Positions 1-5,567 of a stretch of DNA of 5,567 bases are shown one piece after another. Below the pieces are notes generated by a model that saw only the letters and a program-made list of their open reading frames with translations, had not been told where the DNA came from and did no database searches. The first letter of the stretch is position 1; the number at the start of each line of letters is the position of its first letter. A program made the position numbers and the translations under genes. This stretch comes from Comamonadaceae bacterium (GTDB lineage Bacteria; Pseudomonadota; Gammaproteobacteria; Burkholderiales; Burkholderiaceae_C): NCBI GenBank assembly GCA_947478935.1, contig CANJXV010000185.1, forward strand, positions 1-5,567, read 5' to 3'.

Positions 1-2691
1 GCACTGGTGGCATACGGTGCAGTGGTCGGCCACGTCTTCAAATTCCTGCCAGTGCTTGATGGACACGCCCCGGCGGGTTTGCTCTTCGTATAAAAAAGCC
101 TCGACTAAAAGTGAGGTAGCCAAAATTTTGTTGCGCGGGCTATAGAGCAAATTGGCGCGTGGCACGTGCGTGGCACATACCGGTTTGCATTTGCCGCAGC
201 GCAAGCAGTCTTTGATCGAATCGGCAATTGCACCAATATCACTTTGCTGCATGATGAGCGATTCATGGCCCATCAAACCAAAGGATGGCGTATAGGCATG
301 GCGCAGGTCAGCGCCGTGGTTGGTAAGGCCGTTCAATCCCTGACGCAGCAGCTTACCTTTGTTAAAGCGCCCTTCGGGGTCTATGCGCGCTTTGTAATCG
401 GCAAAGGGCTGCAACTCCGCATCGGTCAAAAACTCCAGCTTGGTGATGCCAATGCCGTGTTCGCCCGAAATCACGCCGTCCAAAGAACGCGCCAGTGCCA
501 TGATGCGCTTAACCGCCTCGTGCGCCGCTTGCAGCATGGCGTAGTCATCACTGTTGACCGGAATATTGGTATGCACATTGCCATCGCCCGCATGCATATG
601 CAGCGCCACCCAAACGCGGCCTTTGAGTACGCGCTTATGGAGGGCCACGCATTCTTTGAGGATGGTTGCAAAAGCCGACCCAGTAAATATGCTGTGCAGC
701 GGAGCCTGCAATTGCGTTTTCCAACTGGCGCGCAAGCGGTGGTCTTGCAATTGCGGGAACAGCGCATCCACATCGTTCAGCCAACCCTGCCATTGCGCGC
801 GCACGCTGGTGATCAAGTCCTGGGCTTGCGATACGCGATCCTCCAGCAATTCGGCCGATGAAATCCCGTTGGCGTCATCGCTCTTGCCCAAAGGCAAATC
901 GCTACCTGCAAAAAATTCTGACAGTGCATCGCACAGGGCTAGCTTGTTTCGTAAAGACAGCTCGATATTGATGCGCTCAATGCCATCGGTGTACTCGCCC
1001 ATGCGTTCGAGCGGAATCACCACGTCTTCGTTGATTTTGAAGGCATTGGTATGGCGGCTGATAGCGGCGGTGCGTTTGCGGTCTAGCCAAAACTTGCGCC
1101 GCGCCTCGGGGCTGATCGCGACGAATCCTTCTCCCCTGCGGGCATTGGCCAGCCGCACGATTTCGGAGGTGGCGCGCGCCACCGCATCCGGGTCGTCGCC
1201 GGCAATATCGCCCACCAGCACCATCTTGGGCAGGCCTGAACTGCCACCTAACTCAGCAGCACGTTTACTCTTGGTGGCATAGCCCACGGCCTTGAGGTAA
1301 CGGTCATCCATATGCTCCAGACCAGCCAGCACCACGCCGCTGCGCCTTTGCTCGGCGAACATAAAGTCTTTGATGTCCACAATGCTGGGCACCGCATCAC
1401 GCGCATTACCGAAAAACTCCAGACACACCGTGCGTGTGTGCGCGGGCATGCGGTGCAGCACCCAGCAAGCGCTGGTTATTAGGCCGTCGCAGCCTTCTTT
1501 CTGGATGCCCGGCAGGCCGCTTAAAAATTTGTCGGTGACGTCTTTGCCTAAACCGGCTTTACGAAAGGCCGGACCAGGAATCGTCAGGGTTTCGCTGCGC
1601 AAAAGGGTTTTGCCATCGGCCTTGAAATACTGCAGTTCAAACACCGCCTGCGCTGCGTCATGGATCTTGCCCATGTTGTGGCCGATACGAGTGACCTCCA
1701 ACCACTGCGCATCCGGCGTCACCATGCGCCAGCTGGCCAAGTTGTCCAAAGCGGTGCCCCAAAGGACCGCTTTTTTGCCACCCGCGTTCATAGCGATATT
1801 GCCGCCTATGCACGAGGCCTCAGCCGACGTCGGGTCCACGGCAAACACAAATCCTGCGCGTTCAGCTGCATCCGCTACGCGCTGTGTGACGACACCGGCT
1901 TCGCTCCAAATGGTGGCGACTTCGCTATCCATGCCGGGCAAAGTTCGCATTTGCACAGCACCCAGGGCCTCGAGTTTTTCGGTGTTGATGACCACGCTCC
2001 TCCAGGTCAGCGGCACCGCGCCGCCGGTGTAGCCGGTGCCGCCGCCGCGTGGAATGATGGTCAGTTCTAGATCGATACAGCCTTTGACCAGACGCGCCAT
2101 TTCCTCTTCGCTGTCGGGTGTGAGCACCACAAAAGGGTATTCCACGCGCCAGTCGGTGGCGTCGGTTACATGGGACACCCGGCTCAGACCGTCAAACTTG
2201 ATGTTGTCCCGCGCTGTCAGCCGCCCCAGCACCCGTTGCGTTTTGCGGCGCAAGGCCGCCACTTCCACAAAAGCGGCGTCAAAAGCATCGACCGCCGCCT
2301 GGGCCGCGTCTAATAAAGTGCCGACCATCGCATCACGCCCGGCCGCACCTTGTGGCGCCCGGCGCTTGTGAACTTCGCCTAAGCGGTGGCGCAGTGCATA
2401 GACCAGCATACGGCGGCGCTTGGGGTTGTCTAGCAAATCGTCTTGCAGATAGGGGTTGCGCTGCACCACCCAGATATCGCCCAACACCTCGTACAACATG
2501 CGCGCCGAACGCCCGGTGTTGCGTTCCTCGCGCAGCAGCAGCAAAGTGTCCCAAGCCGCAGGTCCCAGCAGGCGGATGACAATTTCCCGGTCGGAAAACG
2601 AGGTGTAGTTGTACGGAATCTCGCGGATGCGCTCGGCGTGCGAAGGCGCGGCTGCCGGCAGCAGATGCAACAAAGAGGTGGGGGCGTTCAT
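1..2691 (-). CDS. DUF3683-type FAD-linked oxidase / [4Fe-4S] oxidoreductase, C-terminus cut by window edge
   Basis: Seen: 897 in-frame codons with no stop, running off the left edge. Residues about 18-110 are the conserved head typical of DUF3683 proteins (EIPYNYTSFSDREIVIRLLG at 24-43). A PCMH-type FAD-binding domain follows, at about 185-330, with the pyrophosphate loop PRGGGTGYTGG (214-224) and CIGGNIAMNAGGKKA (294-308). A FAD-oxidase C-terminal domain spans about 460-775, with HAGDGNVH (700-707) and SGEHGIG (742-748). A ferredoxin motif has C829, C832, C835 and C839; a second begins at C891, C894 and C897 and is cut by the edge. Family knowledge: full proteins run to roughly 1,250-1,350 residues and continue into cysteine-rich CCG-type domains. 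GlcD/D-lactate dehydrogenase and YdiJ relatives oxidise D-2-hydroxyacids and pass electrons via Fe-S clusters to the respiratory chain. Inferred: a cytoplasmic or membrane-associated 2-hydroxyacid dehydrogenase; the substrate is unknown. The start MNAPTSL fits recalled homologues, but no clear Shine-Dalgarno precedes it, and the frame stays open upstream with another ATG at 2781. Confidence 0.93.
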   Translation of the reverse strand, partial: MNAPTSLLHLLPAAAPSHAERIREIPYNYTSFSDREIVIRLLGPAAWDTLLLLREERNTGRSARMLYEVLGDIWVVQRNPYLQDDLLDNPKRRRMLVYALRHRLGEVHKRRAPQGAAGRDAMVGTLLDAAQAAVDAFDAAFVEVAALRRKTQRVLGRLTARDNIKFDGLSRVSHVTDATDWRVEYPFVVLTPDSEEEMARLVKGCIDLELTIIPRGGGTGYTGGAVPLTWRSVVINTEKLEALGAVQMRTLPGMDSEVATIWSEAGVVTQRVADAAERAGFVFAVDPTSAEASCIGGNIAMNAGGKKAVLWGTALDNLASWRMVTPDAQWLEVTRIGHNMGKIHDAAQAVFELQYFKADGKTLLRSETLTIPGPAFRKAGLGKDVTDKFLSGLPGIQKEGCDGLITSACWVLHRMPAHTRTVCLEFFGNARDAVPSIVDIKDFMFAEQRRSGVVLAGLEHMDDRYLKAVGYATKSKRAAELGGSSGLPKMVLVGDIAGDDPDAVARATSEIVRLANARRGEGFVAISPEARRKFWLDRKRTAAISRHTNAFKINEDVVIPLERMGEYTDGIERINIELSLRNKLALCDALSEFFAGSDLPLGKSDDANGISSAELLEDRVSQAQDLITSVRAQWQGWLNDVDALFPQLQDHRLRASWKTQLQAPLHSIFTGSAFATILKECVALHKRVLKGRVWVALHMHAGDGNVHTNIPVNSDDYAMLQAAHEAVKRIMALARSLDGVISGEHGIGITKLEFLTDAELQPFADYKARIDPEGRFNKGKLLRQGLNGLTNHGADLRHAYTPSFGLMGHESLIMQQSDIGAIADSIKDCLRCGKCKPVCATHVPRANLLYSPRNKILATSLLVEAFLYEEQTRRGVSIKHWQEFEDVADHCTVCHQC

Positions 2692-2830
2692 CAGGACTTG
2701 GGGGATGACTTGGCCTACGCCCTGGAAAGGGTACGAGCCTAAAGTGATTTTGGATATTACCGCAGTGCAGCATAGACGCATCGGCCCGCGCGCAATCGCC
2801 CTGCACTGAACGCCAGTTACAGTGCCGCTT
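2692..2830. promoter_or_regulatory. Divergent intergenic region between the oxidoreductase and ugpQ
   Basis: These 139 bases must carry the promoters of both divergent genes if neither start is further upstream. The most AT-rich part is 2741-2760. On the minus strand it contains TAATAT (2759-2754), a fair -10 match placed about 56 bases before the oxidoreductase start if transcription begins near 2747. No good -35 stands 16-18 bases behind it. On the plus strand I see only poor matches (TTGGAT at 2750-2755 and CATAGA at 2771-2776). Neither gene has a recognisable Shine-Dalgarno. No palindromic operator stands out. The promoter role comes from gene arrangement, not from a strong motif. Confidence 0.4.
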
Positions 2831-3631
2831 ATGACTGATATCAGTGCATTGCCCAATTGGCCCTACCCGCGCTGGATTGCGCACCGGGGAGCGGGCACGC
2901 TGGCGCCAGAAAACACCCTGGCCGCCTTTCGCTTGGGCGCGGCGCATGGTTATCGCATGTTTGAGTGCGATGTGAAACTCAGCCGCGACGGCCTACCATT
3001 TTTGCTGCACGACGACACGCTGACCCGTACTGCCCGCCCTTTGCATACGCAGCACACGCCAGACCTGCAAGCCAGCGCCGTGGCCGGCGACTTCCCCTGG
3101 CACACCCTGTCGCAACTTGATGCCGGGGGCTGGCACAGCAGCGCCTACGCCGCCGAGCCGCTGTCCACGCTGGCGCAAATCGCACGCTTTTGCATCAGCA
3201 ATGGCTATTTGCTCAACATCGAGATCAAACCCACTGTGGGCACCGAGCGCCAAACGGGTGAGGTGGTAGCGCAGCACGCGGCGCGGCTGTGGAAAGGCGT
3301 GGCGGTGCAGCCCTTATTGACCTCTTTTGAGATCGCCGCACTGGAAGGCGCAATGGCCACCCAACCCGAGTTGCCGCGCGGCTTACTCATCCATGCGCTG
3401 GAAGGCCAAAGCTGGGCGCAGTGGCTGGGCCAAGCCACCCGACTGCAATGCCAGGCCATCGTCTGCAACTATGAACTTTGGAACGAGGATTCCGTTGCTT
3501 TGGCCAAAGCGGGAGGCTTTCGCTTGCTCAGCTACACCGTGAATGACGATGCCGCCGCAGCGCAATTGCGGGCATGGGACACCGATGGCATCATCACCGA
3601 CCGGGTGGACCACTTTCCACCCTCCGCCTAG
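2831..3631 (+). CDS. ugpQ: Glycerophosphodiester phosphodiesterase (UgpQ-like, cytoplasmic)
   Basis: Family role: hydrolyses glycerophosphodiesters such as glycerophosphocholine or glycerophosphoethanolamine to sn-glycerol 3-phosphate and an alcohol, using a divalent metal. Seen: 266 residues, close to E. coli UgpQ (about 247), with the GDPD signatures in order. HRGAGTLAPENT (18-29) supplies the catalytic H18 and R19. FECDVKLSRDG (44-54) supplies metal ligands E45 and D47. HDDTLTRT (60-67) supplies the second catalytic H60. NIEIKP (129-134) supplies E131 and K133. The C-terminal SYTVND and DGIITDRVD complete the TIM-barrel signature. No signal peptide is visible, so a cytosolic enzyme is inferred, unlike periplasmic GlpQ. 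ATG at 2831 is preferred over the in-frame GTG at 2822 because the GTG adds only three residues and neither has a clear Shine-Dalgarno. No ugpBAEC transporter lies in the window, so the exact substrate supply is unknown. It faces the oxidoreductase divergently and converges on the GNAT gene. Confidence 0.93.
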   Translation: MTDISALPNWPYPRWIAHRGAGTLAPENTLAAFRLGAAHGYRMFECDVKLSRDGLPFLLHDDTLTRTARPLHTQHTPDLQASAVAGDFPWHTLSQLDAGGWHSSAYAAEPLSTLAQIARFCISNGYLLNIEIKPTVGTERQTGEVVAQHAARLWKGVAVQPLLTSFEIAALEGAMATQPELPRGLLIHALEGQSWAQWLGQATRLQCQAIVCNYELWNEDSVALAKAGGFRLLSYTVNDDAAAAQLRAWDTDGIITDRVDHFPPSA

Positions 3632-3668
3632 CAATACTGATTGTTCAGGCGACCCATCGCCCTAGGCG
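3625..3668. terminator. Inverted repeat over the convergent gene ends, possible weak bidirectional terminator
   Basis: The last seven bases of ugpQ (CGCCTAG, 3625-3631) are the exact reverse complement of CTAGGCG at 3662-3668, which covers the end of the GNAT gene. Both genes therefore close with the same Ala-TAG codons in opposite directions. Inside lies a small 5-bp hairpin, GGCGA (3648-3652) with TCGCC (3657-3661) around a CCCA loop. There is no T-tract on either strand, so this is not a classical intrinsic terminator. The outer arms include both stop codons, so their symmetry may be partly chance. Confidence 0.25.
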
Positions 3669-4213
3669 CTGAGCGCTGGCAAAGCGGCGGGGTTTAACAC
3701 TTTCCAACAAACGGTAGTGCACCCCGAACCATGCGGCCTGCGCCGGGGGTCGGCGTAAGTGTCGATTTCCACAAATCCAGCGCGGCGCATCATGCCGGCT
3801 GAGGCCAGGTTTTCCTCATGGCGGTCGATAAACACCACGTCGGCGCCCAGTTTGGACAGTTCGGCCAAGGCTTCACGCAGCAGCCGCGTGCCCCAACCCC
3901 GCCCCACCCGGTCACGCCGCACCACGGCTTCGCTCACGTAACCCTGGGGCGTACCACGTGCTTGCGCGGGCAGGTAGTGGCCATAGTCGGTGCTAAGGCC
4001 AAAAGTCACAGCGCCTATTAATTGCCCCTGCTCCAGCGCCAGAATGCCGTAGGCGCGGCCTCGGGCTATGTCGTCTAGGTGCTCACCTATGCCGTCTTCG
4101 GGCAGGTAATTCCAGATGTTGGCGCCGTCGTCAAAGATCAGAGTGCGCAGCGCGGGCAGGTCTTGCGGCCCGGCGGCGGCCAAACGAACGTCGTGGTGGG
4201 GCGACGGGCTCAT
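3662..4213 (-). CDS. GNAT-family N-acetyltransferase, substrate unknown
   Basis: Seen: 183 residues with a GNAT fold pattern. The N-terminal strand and helix (VRLAAAGPQDLPALRTLI, 9-26) is followed by a core strand GQLIGAVTFG (63-72). Next comes acetyl-CoA motif A, YVSEAVVRRDRVGRGWGTRL (92-111), and then motif B, NLASAGMMRRAGFVEI (135-150). In motif A the pyrophosphate loop reads VGRGWG (103-108), so the usual first Arg/Gln of R-x-x-G-x-G is Val103. Family role: transfers an acyl group from acyl-CoA to an amine on a small molecule, peptide or protein; the acceptor cannot be told from sequence. Its ATG overlaps the TGA of the upstream membrane-protein gene by four bases (ATGA, 4213-4210). This implies translational coupling in one minus-strand transcript, although a weak GGCGGG-like ribosome site also lies just upstream. 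It ends 30 bp from the end of convergent ugpQ. Confidence 0.88.
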   Translation of the reverse strand: MSPSPHHDVRLAAAGPQDLPALRTLIFDDGANIWNYLPEDGIGEHLDDIARGRAYGILALEQGQLIGAVTFGLSTDYGHYLPAQARGTPQGYVSEAVVRRDRVGRGWGTRLLREALAELSKLGADVVFIDRHEENLASAGMMRRAGFVEIDTYADPRRRPHGSGCTTVCWKVLNPAALPALSA

Positions 4214-4488
4214 TTGCCCGCCGGCCGCAAAAACGCCAGTTGGCTGAGCGAGCAGGCCAGCAACAGGCCCGCATAAGTGCCCATCTTGCCGTCATTGCCA
4301 AAAAACCAAAGCCCGGCGGCCAATGCGCAGCAGCCCACTAGAGAATTGAGAATGCCCAGCCCCAGCCACGTGCCCGGCTTGGCGCGCAAGCCCAATACCA
4401 CCGGGGCCGTTAAAGCCAGAAAAAACCCGACAAAAAGCGCTGGCGCCACAAAATTGAGCAAGTGGTTGACAAAGTCGAGCGGGCCCAT
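4210..4488 (-). CDS. Small three-helix inner-membrane protein of unknown function
   Basis: I do not recognise a named family. Seen: 92 residues, strongly hydrophobic, with three likely membrane helices at about 10-34, 41-63 and 69-87. Positive residues sit between helices 1 and 2 (R35, K37) and at the C-terminus (R88, K92). An Asp-containing, charge-balanced loop (GNDGK) lies between helices 2 and 3. By the positive-inside rule this suggests N-terminus out, C-terminus in. No cleavable signal peptide, metal motif or catalytic signature is visible. The ATG at 4488 is preceded by a GAAAG stretch five bases upstream, a poor but possible ribosome site. It is the first gene of a two-gene unit: its TGA overlaps the start of the GNAT gene. 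It is transcribed divergently from hemA across 44 bp. Being a real gene is supported by the exact overlap, the coherent topology and the absence of a better competing frame. Confidence 0.78.
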   Translation of the reverse strand: MGPLDFVNHLLNFVAPALFVGFFLALTAPVVLGLRAKPGTWLGLGILNSLVGCCALAAGLWFFGNDGKMGTYAGLLLACSLSQLAFLRPAGK

Positions 4489-4513
4489 GAAATCTTTCGT
4501 AGTAGCATCAAAT

Positions 4514-4519
4514 TTTATA
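4514..4519 (-). promoter_or_regulatory. Candidate -10 box for the membrane protein/GNAT unit
   Basis: On the minus strand the AT-rich patch reads TATAAA (4519-4514), five of six bases of the sigma-70 -10 consensus. It stands 25 bases before the ATG at 4488, so transcription would begin near 4507 with a leader of roughly 18-20 bases. The hexamer 17 bases upstream (AGACTG on the minus strand) is a poor -35. The box overlaps the plus-strand hemA -10, so the two divergent promoters would compete for the same DNA. Motif evidence only. Confidence 0.35.
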
Positions 4520-4521
4520 AT
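4516..4521 (+). promoter_or_regulatory. Consensus -10 box (TATAAT) just upstream of hemA
   Basis: A perfect TATAAT ends 11 bases before the hemA ATG at 4533. With usual spacing, transcription would begin at about 4528, leaving a leader of only about five bases. The bases at the -35 distance (about 4493-4499, TCTTTCG) match TTGACA poorly, and there is no extended TG motif. No Shine-Dalgarno sequence occurs between 4500 and 4532, which agrees with a very short or absent leader. A rival promoter is a perfect TTGACA at 4466-4471 followed, after 16 bases, by TGAAAT (4488-4493, four of six). It would give a leader of about 33 bases, still without a ribosome site. Confidence 0.5.
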
Positions 4522-4532
4522 CCCGCTTCTCT

Positions 4533-5567
4533 ATGGCAGTCTGGGCACTCGGCATCAACCACAACACCGCTCCGCTGGACCTGCGCGGAAGGTTTGCGTT
4601 TGCCATCGACAAGATCGAGCCGCACCTCTTGGGCCTGCGCCAATCCATGCCCAGCGCCCCCGAAGCGGCCATTGTCTCCACCTGCAACCGCACCGAGATT
4701 TACTGCGCCGGAGACCAGACGCAAATGGAACACACCCTGGACTGGCTAGCCCAATCGGGCGGCGTTTCCACCCACACCCTGCGCTCGCACACCTACAGCC
4801 TGAACGACCAAGAGGCCGCGCGCCATGCCTTTAGGGTCGCCAGCGGGCTGGACTCGATGGTGCTGGGCGAGCCGCAAATCCTGGGGCAGCTCAAAGACGC
4901 GGTGCGCGCTGCCGAATCAGCCGGGGCCTTGGGCAGTACTTTGTCGCAAATGTTCCAGCGCTCGTTTGCGGTTGCCAAAGAGGTGCGCAGCTCCACCGAA
5001 ATCGGCGCCCATTCCATTAGCATGGCGGCCGCCGCAGTGCGCTTGGCGGGGCAATTGTTTGAAGACATGGGCCAGGTCAAAGTCTTGTTTGTGGGTGCGG
5101 GCGAGATGATTGAGCTGTGCAGCACGCACTTTGCTGCAAAAAACCCCAGGTCCATCACCATCGCCAACCGCACCCTGGAACGGGGCGAGCAACTTGCCGG
5201 GCGCTTTGGCGCCGAAGTGATGCGCTTGTCAGACCTGCCCGACCGACTGGCTGAGTTTGACGCCGTGATTAGCTGCACCGCCAGCACCTTGCCCATCATC
5301 GGCCTAGGCGCGGTAGAGCGGGCCCTGAAAAAGCGCAAGCGCCGGCCCATGTTTATGGTGGACCTAGCGGTTCCGCGCGACATCGAGCCCGAGGTGAAAA
5401 AACTGGGCGATGTGTATCTTTATACGGTGGACGATCTGGCCAGCGTGGTTCAAACCGGCCAGGCCAACCGCCAGGCCGCCGTAGCCCAGGCCGAGGCGAT
5501 TGTCGATGCCGGGGTGCAAAGTTTTATGCACTGGCTGGACCAACGCCACACCGTGCCCTTAATCCAA
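4533..5567 (+). CDS. hemA: Glutamyl-tRNA reductase, C-terminus cut by window edge
   Basis: Family role: NADPH-dependent reduction of glutamyl-tRNA(Glu) to glutamate-1-semialdehyde in the cytoplasm, the first step of C5 tetrapyrrole (heme) synthesis. Seen: 345 codons without a stop; family members are about 415-440 residues, so roughly the last 70-95, from the dimerisation domain, are missing. The catalytic domain opens with LGINHNTAPLDLR (6-18). It carries the nucleophilic cysteine in STCNRTEIY (C51) and the signature FRVASGLDSMVLGEPQILGQ (100-119). The NADPH-binding domain has VGAGEM (187-192) and the following IANRT. VDLAVPRDIEPEV and LYTVDDL lead into the spinal helix. The start is fixed by the family N-terminus, although no Shine-Dalgarno precedes it. 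The residue aligned with the cysteine implicated in heme binding in enteric HemA (recalled as C170) appears to be Val169 here. In many beta-proteobacteria prfA follows hemA, but that lies outside the window. Confidence 0.97.
   Translation, partial: MAVWALGINHNTAPLDLRGRFAFAIDKIEPHLLGLRQSMPSAPEAAIVSTCNRTEIYCAGDQTQMEHTLDWLAQSGGVSTHTLRSHTYSLNDQEAARHAFRVASGLDSMVLGEPQILGQLKDAVRAAESAGALGSTLSQMFQRSFAVAKEVRSSTEIGAHSISMAAAAVRLAGQLFEDMGQVKVLFVGAGEMIELCSTHFAAKNPRSITIANRTLERGEQLAGRFGAEVMRLSDLPDRLAEFDAVISCTASTLPIIGLGAVERALKKRKRRPMFMVDLAVPRDIEPEVKKLGDVYLYTVDDLASVVQTGQANRQAAVAQAEAIVDAGVQSFMHWLDQRHTVPLIQ

Noticed and set aside
554..1282. Long plus-strand open frame of 242 codons
   Set aside because: It lies antisense to the well-supported FAD oxidase gene, whose motifs HAGDGNVH and SGEHGIG fall in or near the same region. 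The plus-strand product is low-complexity, rich in Ser/Arg, and shows no domain.
1370..2032. Plus-strand open frame of 220 codons
   Set aside because: Antisense shadow of the FAD-binding domain of the oxidoreductase; no recognisable motif and no ribosome site.
2822..2830. GTG at 2822 as the start of ugpQ
   Set aside because: It adds only three residues before an in-frame ATG and has no better ribosome site, so the ATG at 2831 is preferred.
2333..2947. Minus-strand open frame of 204 codons crossing the divergent gap
   Set aside because: It is out of frame with the oxidoreductase, overlaps its conserved head and the start of ugpQ, and has an arginine/proline-rich composition typical of a high-GC shadow frame.
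4466..4471. Perfect TTGACA as the -35 partner of TATAAT at 4516-4521
   Set aside because: The two hexamers are 44 bases apart, far from the 16-18 needed for one sigma-70 promoter. It could only pair with the weaker TGAAAT at 4488-4493.
4277..4834. Plus-strand open frame of 185 codons spanning the gap into hemA
   Set aside because: It runs antisense to the membrane protein gene and then out of frame through hemA, whose conserved motifs are in another frame.
4793..5383. Minus-strand open frame of 196 codons inside hemA
   Set aside because: Antisense to the HemA catalytic and NADPH-binding domains; the product has no domain character.
1..5567. tRNA, rRNA, CRISPR, insertion sequence, phage or defence genes
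   Set aside because: No spaced direct repeats, terminal inverted repeats, transposase or integrase motifs, or cloverleaf-like segments were found on reading. Nearly all the DNA is filled by five ordinary genes.

Overview
The window reads as a chromosomal housekeeping segment of a beta-proteobacterium, most likely Burkholderiales and probably Comamonadaceae (Rhodoferax/Polaromonas-like). The grounds are a moderately high GC content, a HemA beginning MAVWALGINHNTAPLDLRGR, and a very long DUF3683-type FAD/Fe-S oxidoreductase, a family I know mainly from beta-proteobacteria. The genus is inferred from recalled protein resemblance, not from any search.

Layout, left to right. Positions 1-2691 (minus) hold 897 codons of a large FAD-linked oxidase/[4Fe-4S] fusion protein whose C-terminus lies beyond the left edge. 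It has no stop in frame, and its typical motifs are all visible. A 139-bp divergent gap separates it from a complete glycerophosphodiester phosphodiesterase gene (ugpQ-like, 2831-3631, plus). That gene converges, across a 30-bp gap, on a two-gene minus-strand unit. The unit consists of a small three-helix membrane protein of unknown function (4210-4488) whose stop overlaps the start of a GNAT acetyltransferase (3662-4213) in an ATGA junction. A 44-bp AT-rich divergent gap then leads into hemA (4533-5567, plus), glutamyl-tRNA reductase, cut by the right edge after 345 codons.

How the genes relate. There is no sign of one joint pathway. HemA makes the first committed step of C5 tetrapyrrole synthesis. 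The phosphodiesterase recycles glycerophosphodiesters from phospholipid turnover. The large oxidoreductase is probably a 2-hydroxyacid dehydrogenase passing electrons through Fe-S clusters, with an unknown substrate. The membrane protein and acetyltransferase are the only pair with sequence evidence of coupled expression.

I found no mobile element, CRISPR array, tRNA, rRNA or obviously new system. The points most worth a second look are: a consensus -10 box only 11 bases before the hemA start codon with no Shine-Dalgarno, suggesting a nearly leaderless mRNA; the apparent loss in HemA of the cysteine tied to heme binding in enteric HemA; the uncharacterised DUF3683 head on the oxidoreductase; and the coupled membrane protein/GNAT pair.
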